A DNA stretch of 64,000 bases from Siniperca chuatsi. Taxonomy: Eukaryota; Chordata; Actinopteri; Centrarchiformes; Sinipercidae. The stretch is taken from contig NC_058058.1 in the NCBI RefSeq assembly GCF_020085105.1, positions 3,419,587-3,483,586 of the forward strand, read 5' to 3'. The notes beneath the pieces are model-generated. The model was not told where the DNA came from and searched no databases. It saw nothing but the letters and a program-made list of their open reading frames with translations. Both the position numbers and the translations under genes were made by a program. This document shows positions 46,367-57,086 of this stretch, piece by piece. How positions within the stretch are numbered: the first letter of the stretch is position 1; each line of letters starts with the position of its first letter.

Positions 46367-46394
46367 CACAGTGAAAAAGCGTCGTACAAAAACC
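46367..46394 (+). promoter_or_regulatory. V46 RSS, 12-bp spacer
   Basis: CACAGTG, 12 bp, ACAAAAACC. Confidence 0.93.
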
Positions 46395-46629
46395 TCCCTC
46401 AGTCAGACTGAACAGAAACTGAAGTGACTGCTGCAGCTGGAAGCTACTGCAGAGACTGATACACTTCACTGAGTAAATACTACTGAGTAAGTGTGTAAAT
46501 GTACACACTTACCCACGCACACACTAAATATGTATATGTCAATATACTTTTAGGAAGAAGGATTTATTTGACATAAGTATTCTGTATATTCACTACTCAT
46601 TGCAATATTTAATAAATGCTTGGCTGTGT

Positions 46630-47262
46630 CGTAATGTACGATCTACGAACCCAAGGATGCAGAACACAGATAGAGGGGTATCAAATGACAAAGTCAATCT
46701 TTATTAGAATAACACGGAATCACTGGGAATGGGTTTCTTTCTCTAATCCGGGGCTGTCCTCCGCGGTTCTTGGAAGTCAGTGAAGATCCAGGAGCAGAGG
46801 CTGGAGAAGCGTATCCTGGACCAACTCGGGTAGAGTGCTGTGTGGATCTGGACAGGAAGTGGACCCGTGGTGTGGAGCAGACGGCGATGTGGCGACTCGG
46901 ACAGGCAGCGACTCCGATGCGTGGGGCAGGCGTTGACGTGTAGGCCTGGACTGGCGGCGATGTGTAGACACGGACAGACAGCTGACCCGTGGCGTGGAGG
47001 TGGCTGAGTCCGAGAGGTCTGGCTCAGGGTTGTAGCTTACAGAGTCAGGAAGTCAGCCGGCAAGGCAGTGTGGCTGGCGAGGCAGGTAGACAGGCAGTTA
47101 GGAATCCGGAAGGAGACAGGAGACAGACCAGAAGACACACACACAGACACACATCGAGAGACGAGCCAAGGACACACAAGAAACACAAGGAGAGGAGAGC
47201 ACACAAGAGCACACAGGGATGGGGAGGATAGGGTGGCTGACTATGACAGGCTGCTTCCAACA
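46630..47262. repeat. Unclassified non-autonomous element A-like
   Basis: On plus it begins near ACGAACCCAAGGATGCAGAA with TCAATCTTTATTAGAATAAC shortly after, and ends GGCTGACTATGACAGG. GC-rich GTGG/CGGA words in the middle. Resembles 26150-26830 in layout. It falls in the 3' flank of V46. The protein-like frames in it have no recognisable motif. Confidence 0.5.
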
Positions 47263-47479
47263 GGAAACGCATTAGCATCTCAGATGTCTGTTCATTGTTA
47301 TTGCACCATAAAATCGTCTTGTATGCCGATGACATACTATATAAATCACACAACCTGCGTGTTTCCTAGTTATCTCGCTACCCTCACTCCCCTCTTTAAT
47401 GTATAGCAAAGTTGGTTGCAGACTCTAGAATCCACATATCATCAAAGTGAAATGAAATTGTTAAAACTCAAAAACATTG

Positions 47480-47900
47480 TTAATAAGTACTTTCCTAATA
47501 ACTCCTAATGGAGTACTACATAGGAGACAATGATGAGTTACTAGAGAATGGACTGGGAGAGGATATACTAGTGAATCATTAGGTAATGATTAGTTCATGA
47601 ATATCTGTGAATCGATCATACTGACTTTTTTCTTCATGAGTTGTTCCTGTTAAACTACCAGCTGGTGAACAGCACAAAACTAGTAACGGCTCATTCATTC
47701 ATTACTTACACATTACTTACAGTTTTTGTGCACCCCAAGTAAAGTGATACATCGTACTGAGTTAAGTAGTCCTTCATCATTAGCTTATGATTACTTACCC
47801 TTTTTGTGCCCCCTCAAGTAGATTGGTGCATCATACTGAGTGGTTACTGAGTATGGAATCATTGCTTCATGAGTACCTGTCCATTAGTTAAATATTTCAG
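47480..47900. repeat. Dispersed repeat with internal tandem units
   Basis: Two diverged units of about 90 bp share ATTACTTAC..TTTTTGTGC..CC.AAGTA and CATCATACTGAG / CATCGTACTGAG. Palindrome-rich TGAATCATTAGGTAATGATT. I recognise the wording from fish interspersed repeats but not the family. Confidence 0.5.
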
Positions 47901-49878
47901 CAGTAAGCAACAGTGTTTGGGATTTCCTTTCATTGTTTTCAGATACAAGAACAGCCGCAACATACACAGTTGGTTCCACAACTATTTATTTATCTGCAAA
48001 AATATAAATATGCAAAACATAGTGTTTGTGTGCTTCAGTAGGAGACATAGGACTATAAGTGCTGCTGGTGGTCGCAGGGGTAAACCATAGACTGTATTAA
48101 CACACTAGTTTCTGCAGCCTGCAGTTCAGTGTGCCCGCCCGTTTCATCTGAAAAACATGTTTAAAAAAAACGTTTTGTCTCACTGCGACGATATTAACAC
48201 AATATCATTTAGTATGATCGATTTAGCCAACCCTTGCCTTAGGAACACCACGATTCTAATGTTATACCATTAGTGGTTAACATTAGCACTTGGCATTAGC
48301 ATGTAGCTGACATTAGTTTTTTGCAAGGGTAATAATAGCTTGACATAAGTTAACGTTTTAGCATTTAACAAAAATCATGTGGGTGTACGTGATTTACCTT
48401 TAATCGACTGGTCATCCGTTTCCGTGTCTTCCACCAGGGGCGTAGAACAAAATTCTGGACCCTGTACATCAGCATTCTCTATGGGCCCCTCCCCGCATCC
48501 ACGGCTATTCATTCCAGTATCTTTGTGGGCACTCCTCAAATGAGGGCCCTGTATACTCTTCCACCATGGCTGCCAACAGCGCAAGAGCTGAGTCTTTACA
48601 CCATGGCAGCAAGCCCCACCCCCAAAGTTCCTGTACTTTTGGAAAGTGCTACCCCCCGAGCAGGGACTTTCTGGGGGGGTCACAGGCTGGCCCTCTCTGG
48701 CGCAACAGCAACAACACATTTTCCCTTACATGCAACCCAGAAACCCAACAAAAACAAAGAGACTGAAAGTTCATTCTTAATCTTGGTAACAGCAAACCCA
48801 TTCTCCACAGGGTCCATGTACTCACTTTTATGGAGCTTTCAGTCATATCACATGATCTTCCTCAGCAGATGGAGTTGCTCAGTTGTCATTGAAATGTAGA
48901 TTTTCGAATTCCCATTCCTCTGAACATTTCTGGGACTTCTTGTCCACGTTGGCTTCAAAGGTAAAAGATTCCATGACAACTTGGCAAACTACTTCTGCTG
49001 AGGTGTGAGAACAAATTTGAGAGAAACTTATATTTTGTCTGTGCTTTATTGATCAACAATAAGGAGCATAATGACGCACAGTAAATATTCAGTACATTAC
49101 TATAGAGCGTTGAAGACTGCCAGATGTTGATATGGAAATTGTTTCTTTCCTCCTTTGCTGAGCTCAGTAACCATGGTAACAAACAGGCATCGCTGCTGAA
49201 CCATGGCAACAGACAGGTTTCAGTACTAAAGATAAAGTTAAAAGTGACATTTTGTTCCTCTGATGCATTAATGTTTGCTGAGCAAACTACAAACATATCT
49301 GAGTTTTAAAGTAAAAAAATACATTACCCAATATGACAGATGTCAGGTTTATATTGTTTTACAGTGTGTTAAAGATTTCTTGTCTAAAACAGAAAGGACC
49401 TTGATGGTGTGTGATTATACTGTTCATTCAAAATGAACCCTGTTAACAACTGAGTTACGTATTAAAACTAATCAAATCAAACCTACTCATACAGCATGTT
49501 GTTTAAATATAACAGTTATGTTTTAAGATAATCATTTGTAATAAAGTAAAGTACTTGATCAAGATCAAGGAAAACCCATGAACAATACTTGGCCCAGTAT
49601 TTGGGCTGAAATTTAAAAACTTTTCTGAACATTTTCTTCAGAAAGCATACTTTTTTTGGAATCTTAAAATCTAGAAACTTTTGAAATTTAAATTCCAGTG
49701 TAACAACATGTTTAACTGAAGAAGATTTTAGTCTGAGACATGATGTGACATACTCAAGAATCACTGCAATTAAATTAAATTCCAATCATCAGCTAAAATA
49801 TTTCAGTGACGTCTACAGTTATGAAATCAAGCAGAAAAAAACAGAATTTGGGTTATTAAAGGAGTTAAATGTTCTTTT
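47901..49878. other. Gene-free stretch with repeat pieces and J-cassette flank
   Basis: 48360-48720 looks like transposon-derived DNA (GGGGCGTAGAACAAAATTCT) with no supportable protein. 48720-48905 is a paralog of 55110-55290, the 3' part of an unknown gene fragment. From about 49140 (CTCAGTAACCATGGTAACAA) it matches the CL-J intron at 38.55 kb, so this was a J-C cassette whose CL is missing. Confidence 0.6.
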
Positions 49879-49919
49879 AGTTAACATCTAGTCTGGTTCT
49901 CCCTCCCTGTACCACAATG
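49879..49919 (-). pseudogene. Broken JL segment
   Basis: It aligns with J39: GGTACAGGGAGGGAGAACCA then GACTAGATGTTAACT. The FGGG codons are damaged, the donor GTAAGT reads AAAAGA, the heptamer is CATTGTG and no nonamer is found 23 bp further. The flanking text TTTGGGTTATTAAAGGAGT is the same as beside J39. Confidence 0.82.
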
Positions 49920-50449
49920 ACAGAAAGACAGCTCACTGACTTTGACAACAACTCACCTAACACATTCACAGTTATGAGGTAAAGTGTTTAACAGTCAGAA
50001 ACTCCACAAATTTAAAGGTAACCATTTAACCCTTACTGAATTGTTAAATGTCTTCAAAATCTTTTAAATCTCTTACAGTAAAACAAAGGCAAAAGCAAAA
50101 TTTGTTGGGAATGCACTGTACAACACCGGATAAACATACAAAAATGATCAGAGATAAATATTAACTGCAAAACAACACCTTGACTAGTGATAAAAATAAT
50201 AAAAATCAATTTGTTGAAACTTCAGTACGACAATGATGTTGATTTTGTGAATTTAGGGGAATTTACACAACAGAGGAAATTCTGAAAAAAAGTTTTATCC
50301 ACTGAAATTTTTCCAAATTCACATGGAAAAGAGCATTAACACATTCCTAATAAATACTCTGATTAACTGGTTGATCCATTGATTAACAACATCATCAGAA
50401 TAATCCAAGTCCCTGCTGGAGTCAGTCAGAGCATTTCCATAGAGAGCCA

Positions 50450-50495
50450 CTTTGCATCAGCAGCACCATGCTCCAGTGCTCTGGGAGAGTTTATA
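50450..50495 (+). promoter_or_regulatory. V50 promoter: octamer-like plus TATA-like box
   Basis: CTTTGCAT at 50450-50457, TTTATA at 50490-50495. Confidence 0.78.
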
Positions 50496-50575
50496 GTCCT
50501 GAGAGTTGAACACTGGATGACTGACAGCTGTCCTTCATGACAACAGAAGCCACAGAAATCCTCCTCATCAAAAAC

Positions 50576-51058
50576 ATGACTTTGATCTCCGTCCTCATCT
50601 GGACTCTCCTCTGCTGCTGCTTCACAGGTAAAGTCCAGAGAATCAAGCTCCTCTCCTCTGTGAACATCCGTCCCTCTGAAATGAAGCCGACAAAACCATG
50701 ACGCCGCTTTATGTTTTTGTCTCTGTATCCTCAGAGTCCAGAGGCCAGGTCACAGTGACTCAGCCTGGAGCAGTGAGCTCTGCTCTGGGAGGCTCCGTCT
50801 CCATCAGCTGTAGGACCAGTCAGAATGTTTATTATGGTAGCTCATACCACTATTTAGCCTGGTACCAACAGAGAGATGGAGAAACTCCTAAACTCCTCAT
50901 TTACCGTGCTAGCACTCGAGCATCAGGGATTCCAGGTCGTTTTACAGGCAGTGGATCAAACTCTGACTTCACTCTGACCATCAGTGGAGTCCAGACTGAA
51001 GATGCAGCAGTTTACTACTGTCAGAGTTTTCATGTTATCAACAGTCAGTGGTTGTTCA
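50576..51058 (+). CDS. Type-1 V segment V50 (leader + V exon)
   Basis: Leader 50576-50627, V exon 50735-51058. Same frameworks as V40; CDR1 [18 protein letters not shown] (longer), [14 protein letters not shown]3 [13 protein letters not shown]. Open frame, all anchors present. It lies right after the broken J at 49.9 kb, so any product must use the J at 39.3 kb or one outside the window. Confidence 0.95.
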
Positions 51059-51086
51059 CACAGTGAAAAAGCGTCGTACAAAAACC
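51059..51086 (+). promoter_or_regulatory. V50 RSS, 12-bp spacer
   Basis: CACAGTG, 12 bp, ACAAAAACC. Confidence 0.93.
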
Positions 51087-51167
51087 TCCCTCAGTCAGAC
51101 TGAACAGCAACTGAAGTGACTGCTGCAGCTGGAAGCTACTGCAGAGACTGATACACTTCACTGAGGA

Positions 51168-51192
51168 CACACACACACACACACACACACAC
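51168..51192. repeat. (CA)n microsatellite after V50
   Basis: A CA run about 85 bp after the RSS. Confidence 0.92.
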
Positions 51193-51484
51193 CAATTCAG
51201 ATTTACAGTATGAAACAATTACAAACAGGACTTACTGGAAAATCATTACATTTGAAAGTTTGTAAAAAATAGACCCATCACAGATACCAAAACATAAAAT
51301 TTCATCATTAGTTTCATTGTGTCATTGTGACAGTTTCTGAACGTTCTGGCAACTTTTATCACTGAGAAAACAAACAGTGCTGGACTCTTCAAACTCTTTT
51401 CAGATTGAGATTTCCAATATTTTACAAGAAGCATCAAGGCCAAGAATGTTCTTTTTGAAATATTCAGTTGTTTACAGCAAAGAT

Positions 51485-52375
51485 AAGATAAGATGTACCT
51501 TTATTGATCCCCTGTAGGGGAAATTCAATTTGACACAGCAGCACAAGGGAATGTAGAAAAAAATTCTAAATTTCTAAAATATACATACAGTACATACACT
51601 CATACAGCAACTGTTTGTATATACATGCGCTTTGAGGCTTATGGGGCTGGATGAGTCTGTGGTTGAACGTGCTCCTGAGCCGGCTCAGCTCGGCATAGAG
51701 AGGATGAGAGGGGTTGTCCATGATAGCTTTCAACTTCCCTCTCATCCTCCTCTCTGTCACTGCCTCCACATTGTCCAGTTCCATCCCCACCACGGAGCTG
51801 GCCTTCCTCACCAGCTTGCCCACTTTGTTGGCACCACAAGTCCCCATGCCACCTCAGCAAAGAAGAGAACACTGGCCACTACAGACTGGTAGAACGTCGT
51901 AGCAGCCTAGTGCACACATTGAAGGACCTGAGCCTCCTCAGAAAGAACAGCCTGCTCTGTCCTTTCCTGTAGAGAGCCTCAGTGTTGTCTGACCAGTCCA
52001 GTTTGTTGCTGAGTTGCACCCCTAGGAACTTGTAGGTGTCCACCATCTCCACCCCTTCCCCCTTATGGCGACAGGGGTGGGGGGCCTCCTGCTGCGCTGA
52101 AAATCCACCAGCAGCTCCTTGGTTTTCCCGATGTTGAGCTGTAGGTGGTTGCTGTCGCACCATCCTATGACTCTGTACTACTCCTCCTTATCATCTGTGA
52201 TACAGCCGACAATGGAGGAGTCATCCAAGAACTTCTATAAGTGGCACGTTCCCGAGTCGAAGCAGAAGTCAGATGTGGGGAACAAAAACGGTGACAGTAC
52301 AGTTCCTTAGGGTGTGCCAGTATTGCTTGTGACCGCGTGTGACAAGCAGCCTTGTGGCCTGATGGTTACAGTTAA
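51485..52375 (-). mobile_element. Second-subfamily Rex/CR1-like LINE, 3' part only
   Basis: The 3' end is TTTATTGATCCCCTGTAGGG on plus with an AAGATAAGAT tail. Coding remnants on minus: SNHLQLNIGKTKELLVDF, LRLSTGKDRAGCSF, SVVGMELDNVEAVTERRMRG and PSHPLYAELSRLRSTFNHRL. Frame broken several times and 5'-truncated. The wording differs clearly from the 41, 34 and 58 kb LINEs. A deleted copy is at 54225-54300. Confidence 0.82.
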
Positions 52376-53149
52376 AACTTTAAAAACTCAAAATGAAAAC
52401 AATAATTTTTAGATTTTAAAACATCGGAAATGTGACATGAAGTTATGCACTGAGGAGATCAGATCACGTATCAGCACAGCAGGTGATTGATTGTCAGTTC
52501 TGTGTAACCTCTACCTGTTGCCTGTTTTAGCACAGCCACAACATTAGATGGCAGTGGTGACCATTATTGTCATGAGAAAAACCCAAAGCAGCTGCGTTTA
52601 CTTTCTCTCACATTCACTTTGTCACACAAAGCAGTAACAGTGGTGCTGAGGAGAGAGAGTTTCATCTGTTCACAGCAGCTCCTACCTGCTTTAGGATACC
52701 ACAGCTAAGCACTGTCAGGCTGCACAGACAGAGCTGTCAGATGTGACCTGCATTACATCGTCTCATCTTGTCTTTCTAAAATAATCATCTATCATTAAAA
52801 TAATGGCTTTAAAATCATTAGACTGGGTGAAAGATAGCCATGCACATTAAACAATGAACCAAAATATTACAATTACAGTATTTTCTTCATACAGAGTTAT
52901 GCAGAGTAGTTTTATTCAATGAATTGATAAGAATGCAGAAAATAAAAGTTACACTGTTATTGCATCAAGATTATTTATTTAAAAGTGGATTTTAATCTGG
53001 TTATCGACACTGTGAAGCCTTCAAGAATTGTTGCGCTTACATCAAATTTCAAATGTCAGACCCAATAAGATAATAAGTATTGATCCATTAATAGACCTCA
53101 TCATCAGAGTCCCTGCTGCAGTCAGTCAGAGCATTTCCATAGAGAGCCA

Positions 53150-53195
53150 CTTTGCATCAGCAGCACCATGCTCCAGTGCTCTGGGAGAGTTTATA
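53150..53195 (+). promoter_or_regulatory. V53 promoter: octamer-like plus TATA-like box
   Basis: CTTTGCAT at 53150-53157, TTTATA at 53190-53195. Confidence 0.78.
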
Positions 53196-53275
53196 GTCCT
53201 GAGAGTTGAACACTGGATGACTGACAGCTGTCCTTCATGACAACAGAAGCCACAGAAATCCTCCTCATCAAAAAC

Positions 53276-53758
53276 ATGACTTTGATCTGCGTCCTCATCT
53301 GGACTCTCCTCTGCTGCTGCTTCACAGGTAAAGTCCAGAGAATCAAGCTCCTCTCCTCTGCGAACATCCGTCCCTCTGAAATGAAGCCGACAAAACCATG
53401 ACGCTGCTTTATGTTTTTGTCTCTGTATCCTCAGAGTCCAGAGGCCAGGTCACAGTGACTCAGCCTGGAGCAGTGAGCTCTGCTCTGGGAGGCTCCGTCT
53501 CCATCAGCTGTAGGACCAGTCAGAATGTTCATGTTTGGAGCAACTACCACCTTTTAGCCTGGTACCAACAGAGAGATGGAGAAACTCCTAAACTGCTCAT
53601 TTACTATGCTAGCACTCGAGCATCAGGGATTCCAGGTCGTTTTACAGGCAGTGGATCAAACTCTGACTTCACTCTGACCATCAGTGGAGTCCAGACTGAA
53701 GATGCAGCAGTTTACTACTGTCAGAGTGAACACTATATCAACAGTCAGCATGTGTTCA
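53276..53758 (+). CDS. Type-1 V segment V53 (leader + V exon)
   Basis: Leader 53276-53327 ([17 protein letters not shown]; Cys for Ser at residue 5), V exon 53435-53758. CDR1 [32 protein letters not shown]3 [13 protein letters not shown]. Open frame. Its flanks show it is a duplicate of the V50 unit. No J or CL accompanies it. Confidence 0.95.
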
Positions 53759-53786
53759 CACAGTGAAAAAGCGTCGTACAAAAACC
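53759..53786 (+). promoter_or_regulatory. V53 RSS, 12-bp spacer
   Basis: CACAGTG, 12 bp, ACAAAAACC. Confidence 0.93.
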
Positions 53787-53864
53787 TCCCTCAGTCAGAC
53801 TGAACAGAAACTGAAGTGAATGCTGCAGCTGGAAGCTACTGCAGAGACTGATACACTTCACTGA

Positions 53865-53865
<1 letters not shown>

Positions 53866-53924
<59 letters not shown>
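53866..53924. repeat. (CA)n microsatellite after V53
   Basis: About 29 CA units, the longest directly after an intact V except that at 63.4 kb. Confidence 0.95.
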
Positions 53925-53925
<1 letters not shown>

Positions 53926-54224
53926 AATTCAGATTTACAGTTTGAAACAATTACAAACAGGACTTACTGGAGAATCATTACATTTGAAAGTTTGTAAAAA
54001 ATAGACCCATCACAGATACCAAAACATCAAATTTCATCATTAGTTTCATTGTGGACACAGAAAGTTTCTGAACATTCTGGCAACTTTTGTCACTGAGAAA
54101 ACAAACAGTGTTTGACTCTTCAAACTCTTTTCAGATTAAGCTTTTCAATGTTTTACAAGAAGCATCAAGGCCAAGAATGTTCTTTGTGAAAAATTCAGTT
54201 GTTTACAGCAAATCAAGATAAGAT

Positions 54225-54300
54225 AAGATAAGATGTACCTTTATTGATCCCCTGTAGGGGAAATTCAATTTGACACAGCAGCACAAGGGAATGTAGCAAA
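54225..54300 (-). mobile_element. Deleted copy of the 51.5 kb LINE
   Basis: It holds only the 3' terminus (tail, TTTATTGATCCCCTGTAGGG, CAGCAGCACAAGGGAATGTA) and then resumes at ACATTAGATGGCAGTGGTGA, which at the V50 unit lies after the LINE region (52543). About 1 kb is missing. Confidence 0.85.
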
Positions 54301-54479
54301 AAATGAAACATTAGATGGCAGTGGTGACCATTATTGTCATAATAAAAACCCAAAGCAGCTGTGTTTACTTTCTCTCACATTCACTTTGTCACACAAAGCA
54401 GGAACAGTGGTGCTGAGGAGAGAGAGTTTCATCTGTTCACAGCAGCTCCTACCTGCTTTAGGAGACCACAGCTAAACAC

Positions 54480-54554
54480 TGTCACTGGAGAAGTAAAAAA
54501 ACATGATCCTCACCGTGCTCAGTGAAGTGTATCAGAGACTGATAGACTTACTGA

Positions 54555-54612
<58 letters not shown>
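54480..54612. repeat. Patchwork junction with LINE scrap, inverted V-flank scrap and (CA)n
   Basis: A scrap of about 38 bp (ACTGGAGAAGTAAAAAAACA, TGATCCTC) matches the CR1-like LINE at about 42293-42330. It is followed by CAGTGAAGTGTATC, the reverse complement of the V 3' flank, and then by that flank again in forward order before a CA run. Confidence 0.7.
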
Positions 54613-54615
<3 letters not shown>

Positions 54616-55275
54616 ATGCTGTACACAGACAAATTCATTAAGCGGTTTGAACATTTCACCATTATTGTTTTAACCACCAGTGAATATGTATCAAAACAAG
54701 TTTAATGACAAAAAAATGATCTTGATGGAAACCAAATTACTTTCAACATTACATTTTCTCACCATCCTTTCATATCTCATTATAATCTCATGTTCTTATC
54801 AATTTTAATCATCGGCTTTGACCTCAGCTTCATACTGGATCACAGTTATCACAACAATTTCTGGTGAAAAGAAAATACAAAGACATAGATCATCATCAGA
54901 AATATTTGCTATAAAAAAAGCCCAAACAAAACCTGTACATCCCTCAAATCACACAAAATATTGCTTTAATTATGTAGAATTATGTTATCTAAAGAAAAGC
55001 TCAAAATCAACTGGAATGATAAAAAGGCAAAAGACATAAGTGACCTACTTAATATGACGAGATCTACATAAATAACTAACTGTAGATATATAAAGCAATG
55101 CAATAACACATTTTCCCCTACATGCAACTCAAAAACCCAACAAATACACTGAGATTAGAGTTCATTCTTGACCATGGAAACACCAAAACAATCTGCACAA
55201 CTTCCATCCACTAACTGTTGTGAAGCTTTCAATCCTATCACATGATCTTCCTCAGCAGATGGAGTTGCCCAGTTG

Positions 55276-55535
55276 TCACTGAAATGTAGATTTGTAGAAG
55301 TTCTTGTACTTCAAATACATGGGCCGGACGTGGCCATCCAACAGGCCGGGGGGGTCAGGCACCGTGTAGTTCCTAGAGCACCTCCTCTTTTTGCATTCAT
55401 CACATGGGATGGAAATAAAGTACCGTTGGTTCAGCACGTCGATCAAAGATCTGTAGGTGTAAAGCAGGAAGCGCTGCACAATAAGGATGTGAGTCTCCTC
55501 CTCCTCCTCCTCATGGTCAGGCTTTGGGACATCTC
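55276..55535 (-). pseudogene. Unidentified protein-coding exon or gene fragment, C-terminal end
   Basis: The minus-strand frame opens after a stop near 55536 and reads [20 protein letters not shown], then [40 protein letters not shown] and [14 protein letters not shown]-stop. Composition and paired cysteines (CDEC..RRC) look like real protein, but I do not recognise the family. There is no ATG at a sensible start and no upstream exon was found on the minus strand to 56.4 kb. The 3' UTR-like sequence after the stop is duplicated at 48720-48905 without the coding part. It could be a relic of a host gene caught in the duplications, or part of a mobile element. Confidence 0.4.
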
Positions 55536-55679
55536 AGTATCCAGGGTGTTATTAACGCCATGCGACAACTTCTCAAACATGGCTCTCCAACCAAGAATAG
55601 ATCGTACTCTTTTTGGCGTTCAATGCCAAATGTTCAATACAATAAATTCTTCTCAGGCTTTGTAGTTTACTCTAATAGT

Positions 55680-56412
55680 TCATGTACGCATGCGTCGGCA
55701 TTGTGTGTGCCCGCCAGAGGCAACGACTTAAACCGTCAGAATTTGACATTTTATCCCGTTTATGAGCCACTTTTCATGCTACACTTTTATCCCGGCTATT
55801 TGTAAAAGTTTTTAGTCATCGGACGTGTGGATCAAAGGTTATTTTAAGTTGGCTGTCAACTCGACGTGGTTTACCGGAATACCTCCACTGCTGCTAGCTC
55901 ATCTCGGTTTGTTTTTAGCCTGGCGGCTAGGCTAGCCGGTCGCTTTTATTGAGGATTTTAAGCTTGAGGGAGTCTAGCTTATGATCCCACTCCTTCGTGG
56001 CTTGGCTCCATCATCACAGGCGCTCCGGGGCATGAAGTTGTTTCAGCTAAGCCTGAAGATCAGTCGATCCTCATGGGTGCAAAGCCCAAAGCAATGGCCT
56101 TTTCTACTCCTTGCCAAGTCCCAGTGGAGGCACGGTCACTCGTCGGTGGGGGTGGTGAGAAGTCTCCAGTGGGTTCGAGTCCACGTCAACTGGAGCACTG
56201 ACATGGTGCAAAGCGCCCACCTCCCCCTCCTTCACTCCCACTGGCAAACAGGTTTGACATCCTGGAAACGCAGGACTTCCCTCCACTGGAGGGACGCTCC
56301 CATTTTCCAGCGGTCAAGTCCTCCTCCTCCTCTTACTGAAAGTTACTGAAAGAGGCCGTGATCAGGAGAAGCTCTGGAGGTCTTTATTGTTATTATCTCT
56401 TATTTAGTTTTT
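55680..56412 (+). mobile_element. Retroelement-like 5' fragment beside the type-2 V promoter
   Basis: A GC-richer block (CTAGCCGGTCGCTTTTATTG, then ATG at 55981). In one frame it contains LANRFDILETQDFPPLEG, a proline/FPPL-type word that I associate with ORF1-like proteins of fish retroelements. No enzyme domain; frame interrupted. It has replaced the usual upstream flank of the type-2 V unit. Confidence 0.4.
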
Positions 56413-56417
56413 GTTTG

Positions 56418-57063
56418 TTTGCATATGTGTCCTGCCTCTCTGCTCCCGGCCGTTAAGAGGCCAGTGTTGATCAGTGGCTGCCCAGGCCTTTCAGAGCCAC
56501 TGACACGCCAGCAGCACAATGATGATGTCACTGATTCTACTGCTGGCCACCCTGGGACTTCTGAAAACTTTGCTTCAGGATGCAACCAGGTTCACCACAA
56601 TGATGTTCTGCTGTGATGGAGAAACACTGAAATGAGCAGCATTTACCTTCTTCCTTCTACTCTCCATGTTAAAGAAATGAGACTCTTCTGTTTGGATGTT
56701 GATCATCTTTCTCCAAGCTGGATTTGTCTCAATAACCCTTCTCCTCTTTTTCATGTTTTCCAGATTCATCAGGAGAAATCATCCTGACTCAGTCTCCTGA
56801 ATCTCAGTCTGTTGTTCCAGGACAGGCTGTCTCTATCAGATGTAAAGCCAGTTCAAGTGTTAGCAATGACTTGCAGTGGTACCTTCCGAAACCTGGAAAT
56901 TCTCCTAAACTCCTGATTTATAATGCTCAGTCCCGTCAGTCTGGAGTTTCAGATTGTTTCAGTGGGAGTCAGTCTGGAATTGACTTCACTTTGACCATCA
57001 GAGGAGTCCAGGCTGAAGATACAGGAGTTTATTACTGTCAGCAGCACAACAGCTTCCCGCTCA
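56418..57063 (+). pseudogene. Type-2 V segment V56, divergent and probably defective
   Basis: Octamer-like TTTGCAT at 56418-56424. A candidate leader starts at 56519 (MMMSLILLLATLGLL). The V exon 56764-57063 reads [81 protein letters not shown]3 QQHNSFPLT. It is clearly another V family, closer to mammalian kappa in wording. Odd points: WYLPKPG where WYQQKPG is usual, an extra cysteine (SDCFSG), a leader donor in phase 2 where the V exon needs phase 1, and a short RSS spacer. The frame itself is open. Confidence 0.8.
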
Positions 57064-57086
57064 CACAGTGATAGCGTACAAAAACC
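57064..57086 (+). promoter_or_regulatory. V56 RSS with an abnormal 7-bp spacer
   Basis: CACAGTG, then only 7 bp (ATAGCGT), then ACAAAAACC. The other V signals have 12 bp. Five bases are missing, so it breaks the 12/23 rule. Confidence 0.85.

Noticed and set aside
48375-48719. 114-residue minus-strand frame beginning MCCCCC
   Set aside because: Low-complexity start, no motif, and located in transposon-like sequence.
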